From: Azospirillum brasilense
GTDB lineage: Bacteria > Pseudomonadota > Alphaproteobacteria > Azospirillales > Azospirillaceae
Reading direction: 5' to 3'
DNA length: 64,000 nucleotides
NCBI RefSeq assembly: GCF_007827815.1
Contig: NZ_VITH01000019.1
Span: 38,509 to 102,508, forward strand
Shown here in pieces: positions 17,583 through 28,205 of this stretch. The notes under the pieces are model-generated. The model searched no databases, had not been told where the DNA came from, and saw only the letters and a program-made list of their open reading frames with translations. Every line of letters begins with the position of its first letter. Position 1 is the stretch's first letter. The position numbers were made by a program, and so were the translations under genes.

Positions 17583-17602
17583 GGGTTTGAGTTTCGGGTC
17601 GG

Positions 17603-17690
17603 GCCCCCTCCCAACCCTCCCCCACCTTCGGTGAGGGAGGGCTAAGTTCCCTCCCCTGCGCAGCGGGGGAGGGTTAGGGAGGGGGCTCCA
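17603..17690. repeat. GC-rich palindromic intergenic repeat (copy 4)
   Basis: Two adjacent stems, CCCTCCC...GGGAGGG around CACCTTCGGTG and a second around GCGCAGC, ending GGGGGAGGGTTAGGGAGGGG. This is the same core as the copy between cobK and cobJ. It lies between the binding-protein gene and livH within the transporter set, where it could limit permease expression relative to binding protein (inference). Confidence 0.75.
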
Positions 17691-17743
17691 CCCCAAGCAC
17701 CCAATCAAAAAATCAAAAGTCCGATACACAGGGAGGGACGGTC

Positions 17744-18631
17744 ATGTTCGACTTGCTGGGGGTGCCGCCCCAGGTCCTGTTCGGCCAGCTTCTGCTCGGC
17801 CTCATCAACGGGTCCTTCTACGCGCTGCTCAGCCTTGGGCTGGCGGTCATCTTCGGCATGCTGAACGTCATCAACTTCGCCCACGGCGCGCTCTACATGA
17901 TCGGCGCCTTCGTGGCGTGGCTGCTGCTGACGAAGCTCGGCCTCGGCTACTGGTGGGCGCTGGGCCTGTCGCCGCTGATCGTCGGGCTGCTCGGCGTGGC
18001 GCTGGAAAAGACCATGCTGTCGCGCCTCTACAAGCTCGACCATCTCTACGGCCTGCTGCTGACCTTCGGCCTCGCCCTGATCATGGAAGGCGCCTTCCGC
18101 CACTTCTACGGCGTGTCGGGCCAGCCCTATCCGATCCCGGACGCGCTCAAGGGCGGCCAGAACCTCGGCTTCATGTTCCTGCCCAACTACCGCGGCTGGG
18201 TCGTCGTCGCCTCGCTGATCGTCTGCTTCGGGACATGGTTCGCCATCGAGCGGACGCGGCTCGGCGCCTACCTGCGCGCCGCCACCGAGAACCCGGTGCT
18301 GGTCCAGGCCTTCGGCATCAACGTGCCGGTGATGATCACCGCCACCTACGGCTTCGGCGTCGCGCTGGCCGGGCTGGCCGGGGTGCTCGCGGCACCCATT
18401 TATCAGGTGTCGCCGCTGATGGGCACCAACCTGATCATCGTCGTCTTCGCGGTGGTGGTGATCGGCGGCATGGGCTCCATCCTCGGCGCCATCGTCACCG
18501 GCCTGGGGCTGGGGCTGCTGGAGGGCCTGACCAAGGTCTTCTACCCGGAAGCCTCCAACATCGTGGTGTTCGTCGTGATGGCGATCGTCCTTCTCATCAA
18601 GCCCGCGGGCCTCTTCGGACGGGAGCGCTGA
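17744..18631 (+). CDS. livH: HAAT ABC transporter permease, LivH type
   Basis: Inner-membrane permease of 295 residues with about eight hydrophobic segments. The N-terminal GLINGSFYALLSLGLAVIFG and NVINFAHGALYMIGAF segments are diagnostic for LivH, and GLLEGLTKVFYPEAS follows the coupling region. CAGGGAGGGACGGTC precedes the ATG. It is followed after 3 nt by livM. Confidence 0.93.
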   Translation: MFDLLGVPPQVLFGQLLLGLINGSFYALLSLGLAVIFGMLNVINFAHGALYMIGAFVAWLLLTKLGLGYWWALGLSPLIVGLLGVALEKTMLSRLYKLDHLYGLLLTFGLALIMEGAFRHFYGVSGQPYPIPDALKGGQNLGFMFLPNYRGWVVVASLIVCFGTWFAIERTRLGAYLRAATENPVLVQAFGINVPVMITATYGFGVALAGLAGVLAAPIYQVSPLMGTNLIIVVFAVVVIGGMGSILGAIVTGLGLGLLEGLTKVFYPEASNIVVFVVMAIVLLIKPAGLFGRER

Positions 18632-18634
18632 GCC

Positions 18635-19636
18635 ATGGCCACCCAAAGCAAGACGGCCAACATCAAGACGGCCGACTCTCAGACGACGACCATCGCGCTG
18701 CGCCGTCCGGGGCAGGACAGCACCCGAAACGCCATCATCCTCGGCATCGGCCTGCTGATCGCGCTGGCTGCACCCTACGTGCTGTATCCCGTCTTCGTGA
18801 TGAAGGTGCTGTGCTTCGCGCTGTTCGCCTGCGCCTTCAACCTGCTGATCGGCTTCGCCGGTTTGCTGAGCTTCGGCCACGCCGCCTTCTTCGGCGGGGC
18901 CGCCTACATCACCGCCCATTCCGCCAAGGTCTGGGGGCTGGGGCCGGAGGTCAGCATCCTGCTCGGCATGGGCTTCTCCGCGCTGCTCGGCCTCGCCTTC
19001 GGCGCGCTGGCGATCCGCCGTCAGGGCATCTACTTCGCCATGATCACGCTGGCGCTGTCGCAGATGGTCTTCTTCATGGCGCTGCAGCTCAAGTTCACCG
19101 GCGGCGAGGACGGCATCCAGGCGGTGCCGCGCGGCCATCTGTTCGGGGTGATTGACCTCAACAACTCGCTGTCCATGTACTATTTCGTGCTGGCGGTGTT
19201 CCTGGTCGGCTTCGCGGTGGTCTGGCGCGCGGTGCATTCGCCCTTCGGTCAGGTCCTGAAGGCGATCCGCGAGAACGAGCCCCGCGCCGTGTCGCTGGGC
19301 TACCGGACGGAGCGCTACAAGCTGCTGGCTTTCGTGCTGTCGGCGAGCCTCGCCGGTCTGGCCGGCGGCACCAAGGCGCTGGTCTTCCAGCTCGCCTCGC
19401 TGACCGACGTGACGTGGCAGATGTCCGGTGAGGTGGTGCTGATGACGCTGCTCGGCGGCATGGGCACGCTGCTCGGCCCGGTGGTGGGGGCGGCCATCGT
19501 GGTCACGCTGGAAAGCTATCTGGCGGCCACCAGCATGCCGGTTCCGGTGGTGATCGGCGCCATCTTCGTGGTCTGCGTGCTGGTCTTCCGCCGTGGTATC
19601 GTGGGCGAGCTCCAGGCCCGCTTCGGCCGCCGCTGA
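18635..19636 (+). CDS. livM: HAAT ABC transporter permease, LivM type
   Basis: Second inner-membrane permease, 333 residues. After a polar N-terminus of about 35 residues come multiple transmembrane helices and the LivM hallmarks FNLLIGFAGLLSFGHAAFFG (about 69-88) and AIRENEPRAVSLGY (cytoplasmic coupling loop). The start at 18635 is adjacent to the livH stop. Confidence 0.93.
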   Translation: MATQSKTANIKTADSQTTTIALRRPGQDSTRNAIILGIGLLIALAAPYVLYPVFVMKVLCFALFACAFNLLIGFAGLLSFGHAAFFGGAAYITAHSAKVWGLGPEVSILLGMGFSALLGLAFGALAIRRQGIYFAMITLALSQMVFFMALQLKFTGGEDGIQAVPRGHLFGVIDLNNSLSMYYFVLAVFLVGFAVVWRAVHSPFGQVLKAIRENEPRAVSLGYRTERYKLLAFVLSASLAGLAGGTKALVFQLASLTDVTWQMSGEVVLMTLLGGMGTLLGPVVGAAIVVTLESYLAATSMPVPVVIGAIFVVCVLVFRRGIVGELQARFGRR

Positions 19637-19683
19637 ACGTCAAGAACCGAACGGCATAAAAAGCCAACATCAGGAACCGCAAG

Positions 19684-21678
<1,995 letters not shown>

Positions 21679-21744
21679 CCGGCGTCCAGCCCTCTCCCCG
21701 ACGGGGGGAGGGCACCAAACCAACACGACAACAGAGGATAAGCC

Positions 21745-22530
21745 ATGACCTTGACTCAGAAGGTCGCGGTGGTCACCGGCTCGACCAGCGGGATCGGCTT
21801 GGGCATCGCGCGGGCGCTGGCCGGGGCCGGGGCGGACGTGGTGCTGAACGGGTTCGGCGAAGCCGCCGCCATCGAGGAACTGCGCGCCGGTCTGGCGGCG
21901 GAATTCGGCGTTCGCGTCGGCTACCACGGCGCCGATCTGTCCAAACCGGCGGAGATCGCCGCGCTGATCGGCCACGCGGAGGAGACCTTCGGCTCCGTCG
22001 ATGTGCTGGTGAACAACGCCGGCATCCAGCACGTCGCCCCGGTTGAGGAATTTCCGTCCGACCGCTGGGACGCGGTGATTGCGCTCAACCTGTCCGCCGT
22101 CTTCCACGGCACCCACCACGCCCTGCCAGGCATGAAACGGCGCGGCTGGGGGCGCATCCTGAACATCGCCTCGGTGCACGGCCATGTCGCCTCGGTCAAC
22201 AAGGCGGCCTACGTCGCGGCCAAGCACGGCGTGGTCGGGCTGACCAAGACGGTGGCGCTGGAAACGGCGGGCACCGGCGTCACCTGCAACGCCATCTGTC
22301 CGGGCTGGGTGCTGACCCCGCTGGTGCAGAAGCAGATCGACGCCATCGCCTCGACCAAGAACATCCCGGAGCCGCAGGCGAAGGCGGAACTGCTCGGCGC
22401 CAAGCAGCCCTCCGGTGCCTTCGTGACGCCGGACGAACTGGGCGGGCTGGCGGTCTTCCTGTGCTCCGATTCCGCGGCGCAGATGACCGGGGCCAGCCTG
22501 CTGATGGACGGCGGCTGGACCGCGCAGTAG
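21745..22530 (+). CDS. bdhA: 3-hydroxybutyrate dehydrogenase
   Basis: Cytoplasmic NAD-dependent oxidation of D-3-hydroxybutyrate to acetoacetate. This short-chain dehydrogenase of 261 residues has TGSTSGIGLGIA (about 12-23), NNAG, the catalytic Ser in NIASVHGHVAS and YVAAKHG (Tyr/Lys pair). The ending MTGASLLMDGGWTAQ is typical of this subgroup. ACAGAGGATAAGCC precedes the ATG. It follows the acetoacetyl-CoA synthetase by 66 bp. Confidence 0.92.
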   Translation: MTLTQKVAVVTGSTSGIGLGIARALAGAGADVVLNGFGEAAAIEELRAGLAAEFGVRVGYHGADLSKPAEIAALIGHAEETFGSVDVLVNNAGIQHVAPVEEFPSDRWDAVIALNLSAVFHGTHHALPGMKRRGWGRILNIASVHGHVASVNKAAYVAAKHGVVGLTKTVALETAGTGVTCNAICPGWVLTPLVQKQIDAIASTKNIPEPQAKAELLGAKQPSGAFVTPDELGGLAVFLCSDSAAQMTGASLLMDGGWTAQ

Positions 22531-22639
22531 GAGCTATGGCGGAACGGCAGGCGGTCGTGCGGGGCGTGCTGCGCCTCTTCCGACCGCCGTCCCGCGCGCC
22601 CTCGGTCGTCGGTCCGGCGCCGGACGATCCGTCCCGGCG

Positions 22640-22924
22640 CTACTCCGCCGCGATCGCCAGCGGGGTGTAGCCCGGGGTGTAGCCGTTGTCCGGCCGCTTC
22701 GGCGTGCCCGCCCTGAAATAGTCCAGCACATAGACCCGCACGGCGCTCGACAGATTGCTCGCGTCCACCGCGTCCACCCGCTCGGCGAGGCGGTTGCACA
22801 ACTCGCCCAAGGTCAGGCTCTCCCTTTGCGCGATCTCCTCCAAGCCCTCCCAGAAGGCGGCCTCCAGCCGCATGCTGGTGCGCTTCCCGGCGACGTAGAC
22901 GTTCCTGAGCTTCTTCGATGACAT
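22640..22924 (-). CDS. Ribbon-helix-helix domain protein
   Basis: Small 94-residue predicted DNA-binding protein. The N-terminal VYVAGKRTSMRLEAAFWEGL (about 8-27) forms the beta strand and first helix of an RHH fold, followed by LTLGELCNRLAERVDA as the second helix; a TPxR-free tail rich in Pro/Gly follows. Its target is unknown. ATG 22924 is chosen; a GTG 21 nt upstream is the alternative. It converges with bdhA and may or may not control that locus. Confidence 0.8.
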   Translation of the reverse strand: MSSKKLRNVYVAGKRTSMRLEAAFWEGLEEIAQRESLTLGELCNRLAERVDAVDASNLSSAVRVYVLDYFRAGTPKRPDNGYTPGYTPLAIAAE

Positions 22925-23285
22925 GGCATGCCCGCTGCGTGACACGTTGCACTCTTATGTGTGAAGCGTCGCGGAGTTCGAGCCGAAAAACATGTGATGA
23001 ACTTCACATGAAATGCAGGGTTTCGTGCCGCAAGTCCAGTGATCGCAGGGCGGCTGCCACCCATCCGTGAAATGCACCGGGTTGTGATAGCGCCAGAGGA
23101 GAAAATTTGAGGCTCCCTGGCGACACGCTGGTCCAGCCTGGGTGTCAATGTCAGGCACTGGCGAAGGTGGTGCCGTGCCGAAGCCGCATTGCAGCGCATT
23201 CGTCGGTCGGGTTTAACGCGATGGTTCTGCGTTGAACCGATGTGCGACAACCCTTGCAACACTTAGCTCGGCCGTTGGGCGAGGT
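22925..23285. other. Gene-free region with a tRNA-tail-like hairpin
   Basis: No coding frame is convincing in these 360 bases. The right end (about 23223-23285) contains CTCGGCCGTTGGGCGAG, a short hairpin inside a 65-nt stretch that aligns at roughly 70 percent with 25215-25300, where the same kind of hairpin lies below a tRNA-Gln 3' end. The left end presumably holds the promoter of the ribbon-helix-helix gene. Confidence 0.5.
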
Positions 23286-24121
23286 TAAGAACCTGATTCG
23301 AGTAAGGAGATGAACTTCCAGACGGTGATGGCGCAGACGATGTGGAGCATGGCCTTGTAGGTGAGGGCGCGCTTTTCCCGGCGGACCAGGATGCGGCGGT
23401 CGCGGTTCAGGCAGGAGTGCGCTCGCTCCACCACCCATCTTCGTGGTTTTCCGGGTTGGGCGGGGGTGGCGGATCGATCCTCGCCCCGGTGCCGGATATG
23501 GGCGGTGAGGCCTTGTCGTAGGCGATCTGGCGCGGGCCATCGTAATCGTAGCCCTTGTCCAGGCAAAGATGCTGCGGCTGCGCTGCCGTCGGTGCGGGAC
23601 GCGGCACGGCGGTGGCTTCAAGCGTCTGTTCCAAAACAGCTTGAAGTCGATCACGTTGGCGCCAGAGACCGCGAGGCCGAGGGGGAGACCGCAACCACCG
23701 GTCAGCAGAGAACGCTTGGTCCTCAACTTGCCGCGGTCGGTCGAGTTGGGACCGACTTTTTCCCCGCCCAAGGGCGCCTTGGTCGTCGCCCCATCCACCG
23801 CCATCCAACTCCAGTCGATGCCGATCAGAGCATCGTAAGCCAACAGCCGTTGGCGCCAGAACTCTTCGAACACCCCAGCATCGATCCACTTGCGGAAGCG
23901 CCGATAAGCGGAGGACGGCGAACAGATCCCCGTCGCCCGTAAGGCCTGCTACTGCTACCGGCCCACAGGACAAAGAAGATGGCGTCCATGGCCGCGCGAT
24001 CCGGGACCCGCGGATTGTGACAGCCCAGCAGGTGCGCCGGGCGCTCCGGGAGCAGCGGCTCCATGCGCTCCCACAACTCACCCGGCAATCGCCAGCCGTC
24101 GTCTTGAACCAACTTGCCCAT
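23285..24121 (-). pseudogene. IS5-family transposase, multiple frameshifts
   Basis: The DDE transposase starts at ATG 24121 (MGKLVQDDGWRLPGELWERM) and runs to FVLWAG, then continues in another frame (SAYRRFRKWIDAGVFEEFW, WSWMAVDGATTKAPLGGEK), shifts again (HLCLDKGYDYDGPRQIAYD), and shifts back for WVVERAHSCLNRDRRILVRR and the C-terminus. IS5 subgroups often use one programmed frameshift near the first junction, but a conserved segment is also missing there and two further shifts occur, so it is very probably inactive. Confidence 0.85.
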
Positions 24122-24197
24122 GGGAACCTCCGGGCCGCAATGCACTGGAGGTCCAACAGATCAAGCGGAACGTGTTCCCTATTGGAATAGGTTCTTA
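23286..24197. mobile_element. IS5-family insertion sequence, degraded
   Basis: About 912 bp bounded by inverted ends: TAAGAACCTGATTCGAGTAAGG on the left and, read inward from the right, TAAGAACCTATTCCAATAGGG. The outer TA pairs may be the target duplication rather than part of the element. It holds one transposase reading frame on the minus strand broken by frameshifts. It interrupts the strip next to the integration hot spot. Confidence 0.8.
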
Positions 24198-24527
24198 GGC
24201 GAGGGCGTGCCGGGCGTGCGATTGAAGGAGTAGCATGCCTGACTGGTTCCCGGATCGGCAATCACCAACACTTCCCTTCAGCATTCAGGCCTGCATAGGT
24301 TCGCCCAGGCTCTCGGGTGAGACAGGAGGGCGGGTGGCTTGGCCTGAAGCAAGGAGGAAAGTTGTTTCTCTGGGTGTCTTGCGGTCAAAAACTGTTTATA
24401 TTCCCTCTGAGAACCCGCTTTGATGGCGCACTCTTTGGTGGGCGCATGCTTGAGTGTGTATTGCGATGGCACTCGCCGCCTAGCCGCCTAGCCGGCTGGG
24501 GTCGCCTCATGATTGAAGGGGGCATAC
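24198..24527. other. Gene-free region upstream of SLATT-like gene
   Basis: About 330 bases right of the insertion sequence. No frame has convincing coding character. A short tandem, GCCGCCTAGCCGCCTAGCCG, lies at about 24476-24495. The promoter of the SLATT-like gene is expected here but no clear -35/-10 pair was found. Confidence 0.4.
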
Positions 24528-25046
24528 ATGTCGGAAGAGCATTCTGTGGATCAACCCTTGAAAGGAAAGCAATTTGATTGCTACGGAGAAGTGCTGTCTC
24601 TCCTGGATGATGAAATAAGAGAAAAATCTAAATGGGAAAGTAAAGACTGGAAGCGTGTTCAAGTAATCTGATGGGCGTCATTAATTTCAAGTTTTCTGTC
24701 AGTTATGCTGGTTTCTTCGGGGGAAGTTCAGGGTTTATTGAGGTTTTTTGTTGCTGCGATAGCGGCTGTGCCGGCTCTCATGGTTGCAATTGAGAGTGGA
24801 TTTAACTACACGACGAGGCACAAACTAAACGCAAAAGCTCATAGAGATCTTGTTAAATTAAGGTATAGATTAAAATCTGGAGATAGCCCGCACGTCATTT
24901 GGGGCGAAGCGCATGATTGCCTTCGTGACTATGATGATAAAATGCCGGTCGGCGTGGTGGTGCCGGGAGTCGGGACAACATTCAACGTACAGGCCCAAAA
25001 AGCCGCGGCCTCAAGCGCGGCTGCTCCAACGCAGCATTCCCCTTAG
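24528..25046 (+). pseudogene. SLATT-like two-TM protein split by in-frame TGA
   Basis: A reading frame of 172 codons starts at ATG 24528 behind GAAGGGGG and is interrupted only by TGA at 24669-24671 (codon 48). The upstream part ends SKWESKDWKRVQVI; the downstream part continues directly WASLISSFLSVM, a second hydrophobic stretch FFVAAIAAVPALMVAI, then NYTTRHKLNAKAHRDLVKLR. This order (charged N-terminus with Trp, two TM helices, polar helical tail) matches SLATT proteins, which are membrane effectors of nucleotide-signalling defence systems. The assignment is by pattern only. Codon use is more AT-rich than the host core. Confidence 0.55.
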
Positions 25047-25310
25047 CGCGCAAACGCCGCCAAGCCAGACAGGAGCTTAGCGGCCCGGATCAAGATTATC
25101 TCAGCGACAATCATCGCTCAAGCCGGAAGTCCGAGTCGTCTCACTAGAACAGAAAATGAACGCGGGGCCGTCGCCGTGTCGCATCCACGTTGCACGGAAT
25201 TTTCGGCAAATCTTGTAAACCGTTGATTCCTCAGTGAATCGGTCTGCAACCCCTGCAACACAAAACCCCGCCGTTGGGTGGGGTTAAGCACCTGAATTCT
25301 CAGGAAATTA
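25047..25310. other. Presumed downstream flank of host tRNA-Gln
   Basis: No gene is visible. On the minus strand AACCCCACCCAACGGCGGGG followed by TTTTGT (about 25263-25284) forms a rho-independent terminator 30-50 nt below the tRNA-Gln 3' end at 25311-25329. This is what remains of the original downstream region of the tRNA-Gln gene after the elements inserted. Confidence 0.6.
25260..25284 (-). terminator. Terminator downstream of tRNA-Gln attachment site
   Basis: Minus-strand stem AACCCC / GGGGTT with loop ACCCAACGGC and a following TTTTGTGTT tail. It lies 27 nt from the tRNA 3' end fragment, the usual position of a tRNA terminator. Confidence 0.65.
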
Positions 25311-25329
25311 GTTGGCTGGGGCGCCAGGA
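25311..25329 (-). other. att site of the 11-kb element (tRNA-Gln 3' end)
   Basis: GTTGGCTGGGGCGCCAGGA is identical to 36446-36464. Read on the minus strand it is the acceptor/T-stem end and CCA of a tRNA-Gln (CCTGGCGCCCCAGCCA). The match stops sharply after this core. It is the outer boundary of the first integrated element. Confidence 0.85.
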
Positions 25330-25676
25330 GCCTGACGCTGACCAAACATCCCTATGTAAATTCAATAACTTAGTCGGTGGCTCCTGACGGCTTGAGGCTG
25401 ACTGTGGGCCCGTGTAGCGGCTCTGTCAATGGTGTCGCCTGAGCTCATTATCATCGCGAACGATATGCCCGCGTTTGTAGAAGCAAGAAACATGATGACC
25501 TGAGCGAGCAGGGATATGCTAAAAAGGTTGTCCGCGATCTGAAAATCTGACGCCTGCGACACCTTAGGCGCAAAGCTGCAATCTACCTCTCATGGCACCA
25601 GTCCGGAACGCTGTTGGCGTGCCCGCAGAATACCGTTAGAACCATGCCAAACGGTAGTTGTGTGATAGAGAGAGCA

Positions 25677-26525
25677 ATGGTTCAAGGCCCGCGACCAATC
25701 GAGCGATTGCTGGAGCCGCACATCAAATGTGCGATTATCGAACGGCTTCGAGATCGAGGTGAGCTTCAGGATGCTGTTATCGTGAGTGAATTCGCGGTAG
25801 CGGGAGGCGCACGGCGCGCAGATCTTGCAGTCGCAGGCCGGCGACTCGAAGCGTTTGAAATTAAGAGCGCTGCAGACAACCTTGACCGGCTATTAGGACA
25901 AGTTCAAACGTACCTTAGATATTTTGATAAGGTTACCATTGTTGCAGATGAAGTTCACAAAGAAAATGTATTGTCAGCGGCCCCTGACGGTGTCGAGGTT
26001 TGGTGTTTTAGGGAATTGCCTGGGAAAATAGAGTTTAGGGTGCCCAAGCGCGGGCGGGTTTCCACAAAATTTGAAAAAGGTGACCTTCTTAAGATGTTAA
26101 AGGCCATTGAGCTTAGGGCTATTCTGAAAAAAAAGAAGATGATTAATGGCGACGAGCGTCGTGTGCAACTCGAATCAGCGGCCTACTCACTTAATTCTGC
26201 GGAATTGAGAGAGGAGGTTCTCAGTGCGGTCAAGGCTCGCTACCAACGTTTTTCTAATGCTTTTATGTCTGTTGTTCAAGGATCTAGCATAAAATCTGAG
26301 TCGCTTCAGCTTCTTAGCCCCTATAAATTGAGTTCCGTATCTCGCAAAGGTCAGGAGTCCGAAGAAGATTGGGGCGAACTGCTGAGGCAGTTGCGCCCTT
26401 CTGTTGCTCAGGCTGGTGCATCTGCAGACGTACTTCTGACGCTAGCTGAGCAGTCAGGCGAGGAAAGGCTTTTTGGGCCAGTGCCGGAAGAAATAAGGGG
26501 GCTGTTTGGTGTAAGCGAGAGTTAG
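25677..26525 (+). CDS. sce7726-family protein, PD-(D/E)XK nuclease-like
   Basis: 282-residue protein. Residues 37-90 read VSEFAVAGGARRADLAV and then EAFEIKSAADNLDRLLGQVQ: Asp49, Glu61 and Lys63 form the D...ExK arrangement of a PD-(D/E)XK nuclease fold, and the following RLLGQVQTYLRYFDKVTIV agrees with the sce7726 family. The C-terminal half is helical and unassigned. The ATG at 25677 follows GAGAGAGC; ATG 25644 is an alternative. Its stop overlaps the stop of the convergent beta-family gene. A defence role is inferred from neighbours only. Confidence 0.75.
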   Translation: MVQGPRPIERLLEPHIKCAIIERLRDRGELQDAVIVSEFAVAGGARRADLAVAGRRLEAFEIKSAADNLDRLLGQVQTYLRYFDKVTIVADEVHKENVLSAAPDGVEVWCFRELPGKIEFRVPKRGRVSTKFEKGDLLKMLKAIELRAILKKKKMINGDERRVQLESAAYSLNSAELREEVLSAVKARYQRFSNAFMSVVQGSSIKSESLQLLSPYKLSSVSRKGQESEEDWGELLRQLRPSVAQAGASADVLLTLAEQSGEERLFGPVPEEIRGLFGVSES

Positions 26526-27661
26526 TCGTCCCAATCGTCCTCCTTTGCTGCTTCAATAAGCTCTTCGCTGGAGTCGTGGTATCGTGCCTGAGCGTGTAAG
26601 TGGAGGTTGATTCGAACGCCTACCCAAAATTTAGCATAAGCTCTTTTCTCTAGAACTCCTTCTGAGGCTTCTCTGATCATGTTGGCGCCATATATATCGA
26701 GTTCCTCGATCCAGCCATCGCAGTCTATGATGGACTCAGCTGCGGCTTTATAGCCATCGGCGCCGTCTAGCCCATCCTTCTGTCTGTTTGAATACCACGA
26801 TGATTTTACAGCATAGTCGATGCGCGGATACCCAGTTCCGCCTCTTTGTTCCTTTACACGAATTCGCGCCGATGCGTAGTCACTATACAAGACTCTTACG
26901 TTGGAGTCTCGCATGGTTGATGCCACACTGTTATTTAGTTGCCGTTCTACAATGGGGTATTCATTTACCTCCGTGGCAACTCCGTTAAAACCAGTAGGAA
27001 AGCTAGTGGCAGCTGTGGCGGCTATTATCTCATGCCCCCCTGCCGCAACCGCGCAGTCAGTTATGATAGCTTCCGCGACGGCAGATGGGGTGAGGCTTTC
27101 TCGGATGTCTTCAAGATCGACTACAATCAAAAGACTTCCCAAAGCCTTTTCTCTGGCAATGCGACGAATAACGTGTTGGATTTTTGGAATAATAGCCCCT
27201 TGGCGGCGGGGCCTGTATCTGATAACAATGCCTCGCTCAAGCTTTAAAAAGTCATCTACTTGCGCATCGAGTTCATGATCCGCTGTCGCTGCTCCAATGC
27301 GGATAGTCGGAACCATATCCTCATTTTCGCAAATGAACTTTCTCCATTCGGCATAGCTATTCGCGGAGCTCGCTAGCCGTTGGAGATCGCGGTGGACATC
27401 TTTCATGTCTCCAATTGGAAGCGACTGGCCGAGATCGTCAGCCAAATCGGCAATGAACCGATTTGACTTACCGCTTATCGCCTCCCTCACCTTTCTGAGG
27501 GTGTTGTCGAAGCGGTGAGCCCCGTTAGCTTGGGCCAGCGGGATTATGGGGCAGAGCCGCTCACCGTCGCTTGCAGGCAACTGACTGAAGCCCTTCAGGT
27601 CAGCCTGAAGGACATGAATGATCGGAAAATAGCGTCGGCAGTTTGATTCCCAAGGCGGCAT
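26522..27661 (-). CDS. Beta-family protein (T4 beta-like)
   Basis: 379-residue protein resembling the beta-protein family first named from phage T4: N-terminal YFPIIHVLQADLKGFSQL then LCPIIPLAQANGAHRFDNTL, a repeated pattern of hydrophobic strands suggesting a TIM-barrel-like fold, and IPKIQHVIRRIAREKALGSL in the middle. Function of the family is unknown; members often lie beside sce7726/sce7725-type genes in accessory islands. It is the last gene of a minus-strand set 70 nt below the ImmA/IrrE gene and meets the sce7726 gene tail to tail with overlapping stop codons. Confidence 0.7.
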   Translation of the reverse strand: MPPWESNCRRYFPIIHVLQADLKGFSQLPASDGERLCPIIPLAQANGAHRFDNTLRKVREAISGKSNRFIADLADDLGQSLPIGDMKDVHRDLQRLASSANSYAEWRKFICENEDMVPTIRIGAATADHELDAQVDDFLKLERGIVIRYRPRRQGAIIPKIQHVIRRIAREKALGSLLIVVDLEDIRESLTPSAVAEAIITDCAVAAGGHEIIAATAATSFPTGFNGVATEVNEYPIVERQLNNSVASTMRDSNVRVLYSDYASARIRVKEQRGGTGYPRIDYAVKSSWYSNRQKDGLDGADGYKAAAESIIDCDGWIEELDIYGANMIREASEGVLEKRAYAKFWVGVRINLHLHAQARYHDSSEELIEAAKEDDWDD

Positions 27662-27731
27662 AGTACACCTGAGCGGATTAATCCAACTCAGGCTATATAC
27701 CCTATCCGAGTGGGGGTTGAACAGTCCGCGA

Positions 27732-28205
27732 CTATGTCGGGAGGCCGAGGCGGATGTGCATTGCGGCGGTAGAGACGCCAAATGCTTCCGCCAAGTCGTC
27801 TGCCGACCGAGCACCTTCTTCAGTTGCGCGACGGATCAGAGACCATGGCATAAGGATATCCGCAGCAAGCCGGTTTGCTTCACGTTCCCGGCTATCTGAA
27901 AGGTTGCTTCGATAGAACGTGTCGTCTGTGACGCCGCGTCCAATCTGGTTCCGGTGCAGTAGAAAGTGGGCTATTTCGTGAGCTACCGTAAACCGCTGAC
28001 GATTCTTTGAATGCCGGCGATTTACGCGAATCACCCATCTCTCTGGGTTGTCACTTGATCGAGAAAGGCTGCCTGATACGTTATCAGGCATATCTGTCGT
28101 CTTGACCTCGATGCCCAGTTCGCGGGCAAGGGCCCCAACACGGATAGGAAACTCCTGCTGGTGACGCTTAACCACCTCCATATATTCGGGCTCAAGCATC
28201 ATCAT
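27732..28205 (-). CDS. ImmA/IrrE-family metallopeptidase
   Basis: 157-residue zinc protease of family M78. The zinc motif is HEIAH (76-80) in RFTVAHEIAHFLLHR, and the third ligand lies in SREREANRLAADILMP (105-120). Relatives such as ImmA and IrrE cleave phage or stress repressors. ATG 28205 overlaps the stop of the upstream membrane-protein gene (ATGA) and has GGAGAG before it. No Xre repressor is adjacent, so its substrate is not evident. Confidence 0.88.
   Translation of the reverse strand: MMMLEPEYMEVVKRHQQEFPIRVGALARELGIEVKTTDMPDNVSGSLSRSSDNPERWVIRVNRRHSKNRQRFTVAHEIAHFLLHRNQIGRGVTDDTFYRSNLSDSREREANRLAADILMPWSLIRRATEEGARSADDLAEAFGVSTAAMHIRLGLPT

Noticed and set aside
17705..19237. Long minus-strand frame antisense to livH/livM
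   Set aside because: The product is a His/Asp/Gln-rich shadow of the transmembrane codons, with no ribosome site or domain.
25362..25562. 66-codon minus-strand frame beside the left att site
   Set aside because: It starts at a GTG with no ribosome site and does not resemble a known protein. A real small membrane protein cannot be excluded.
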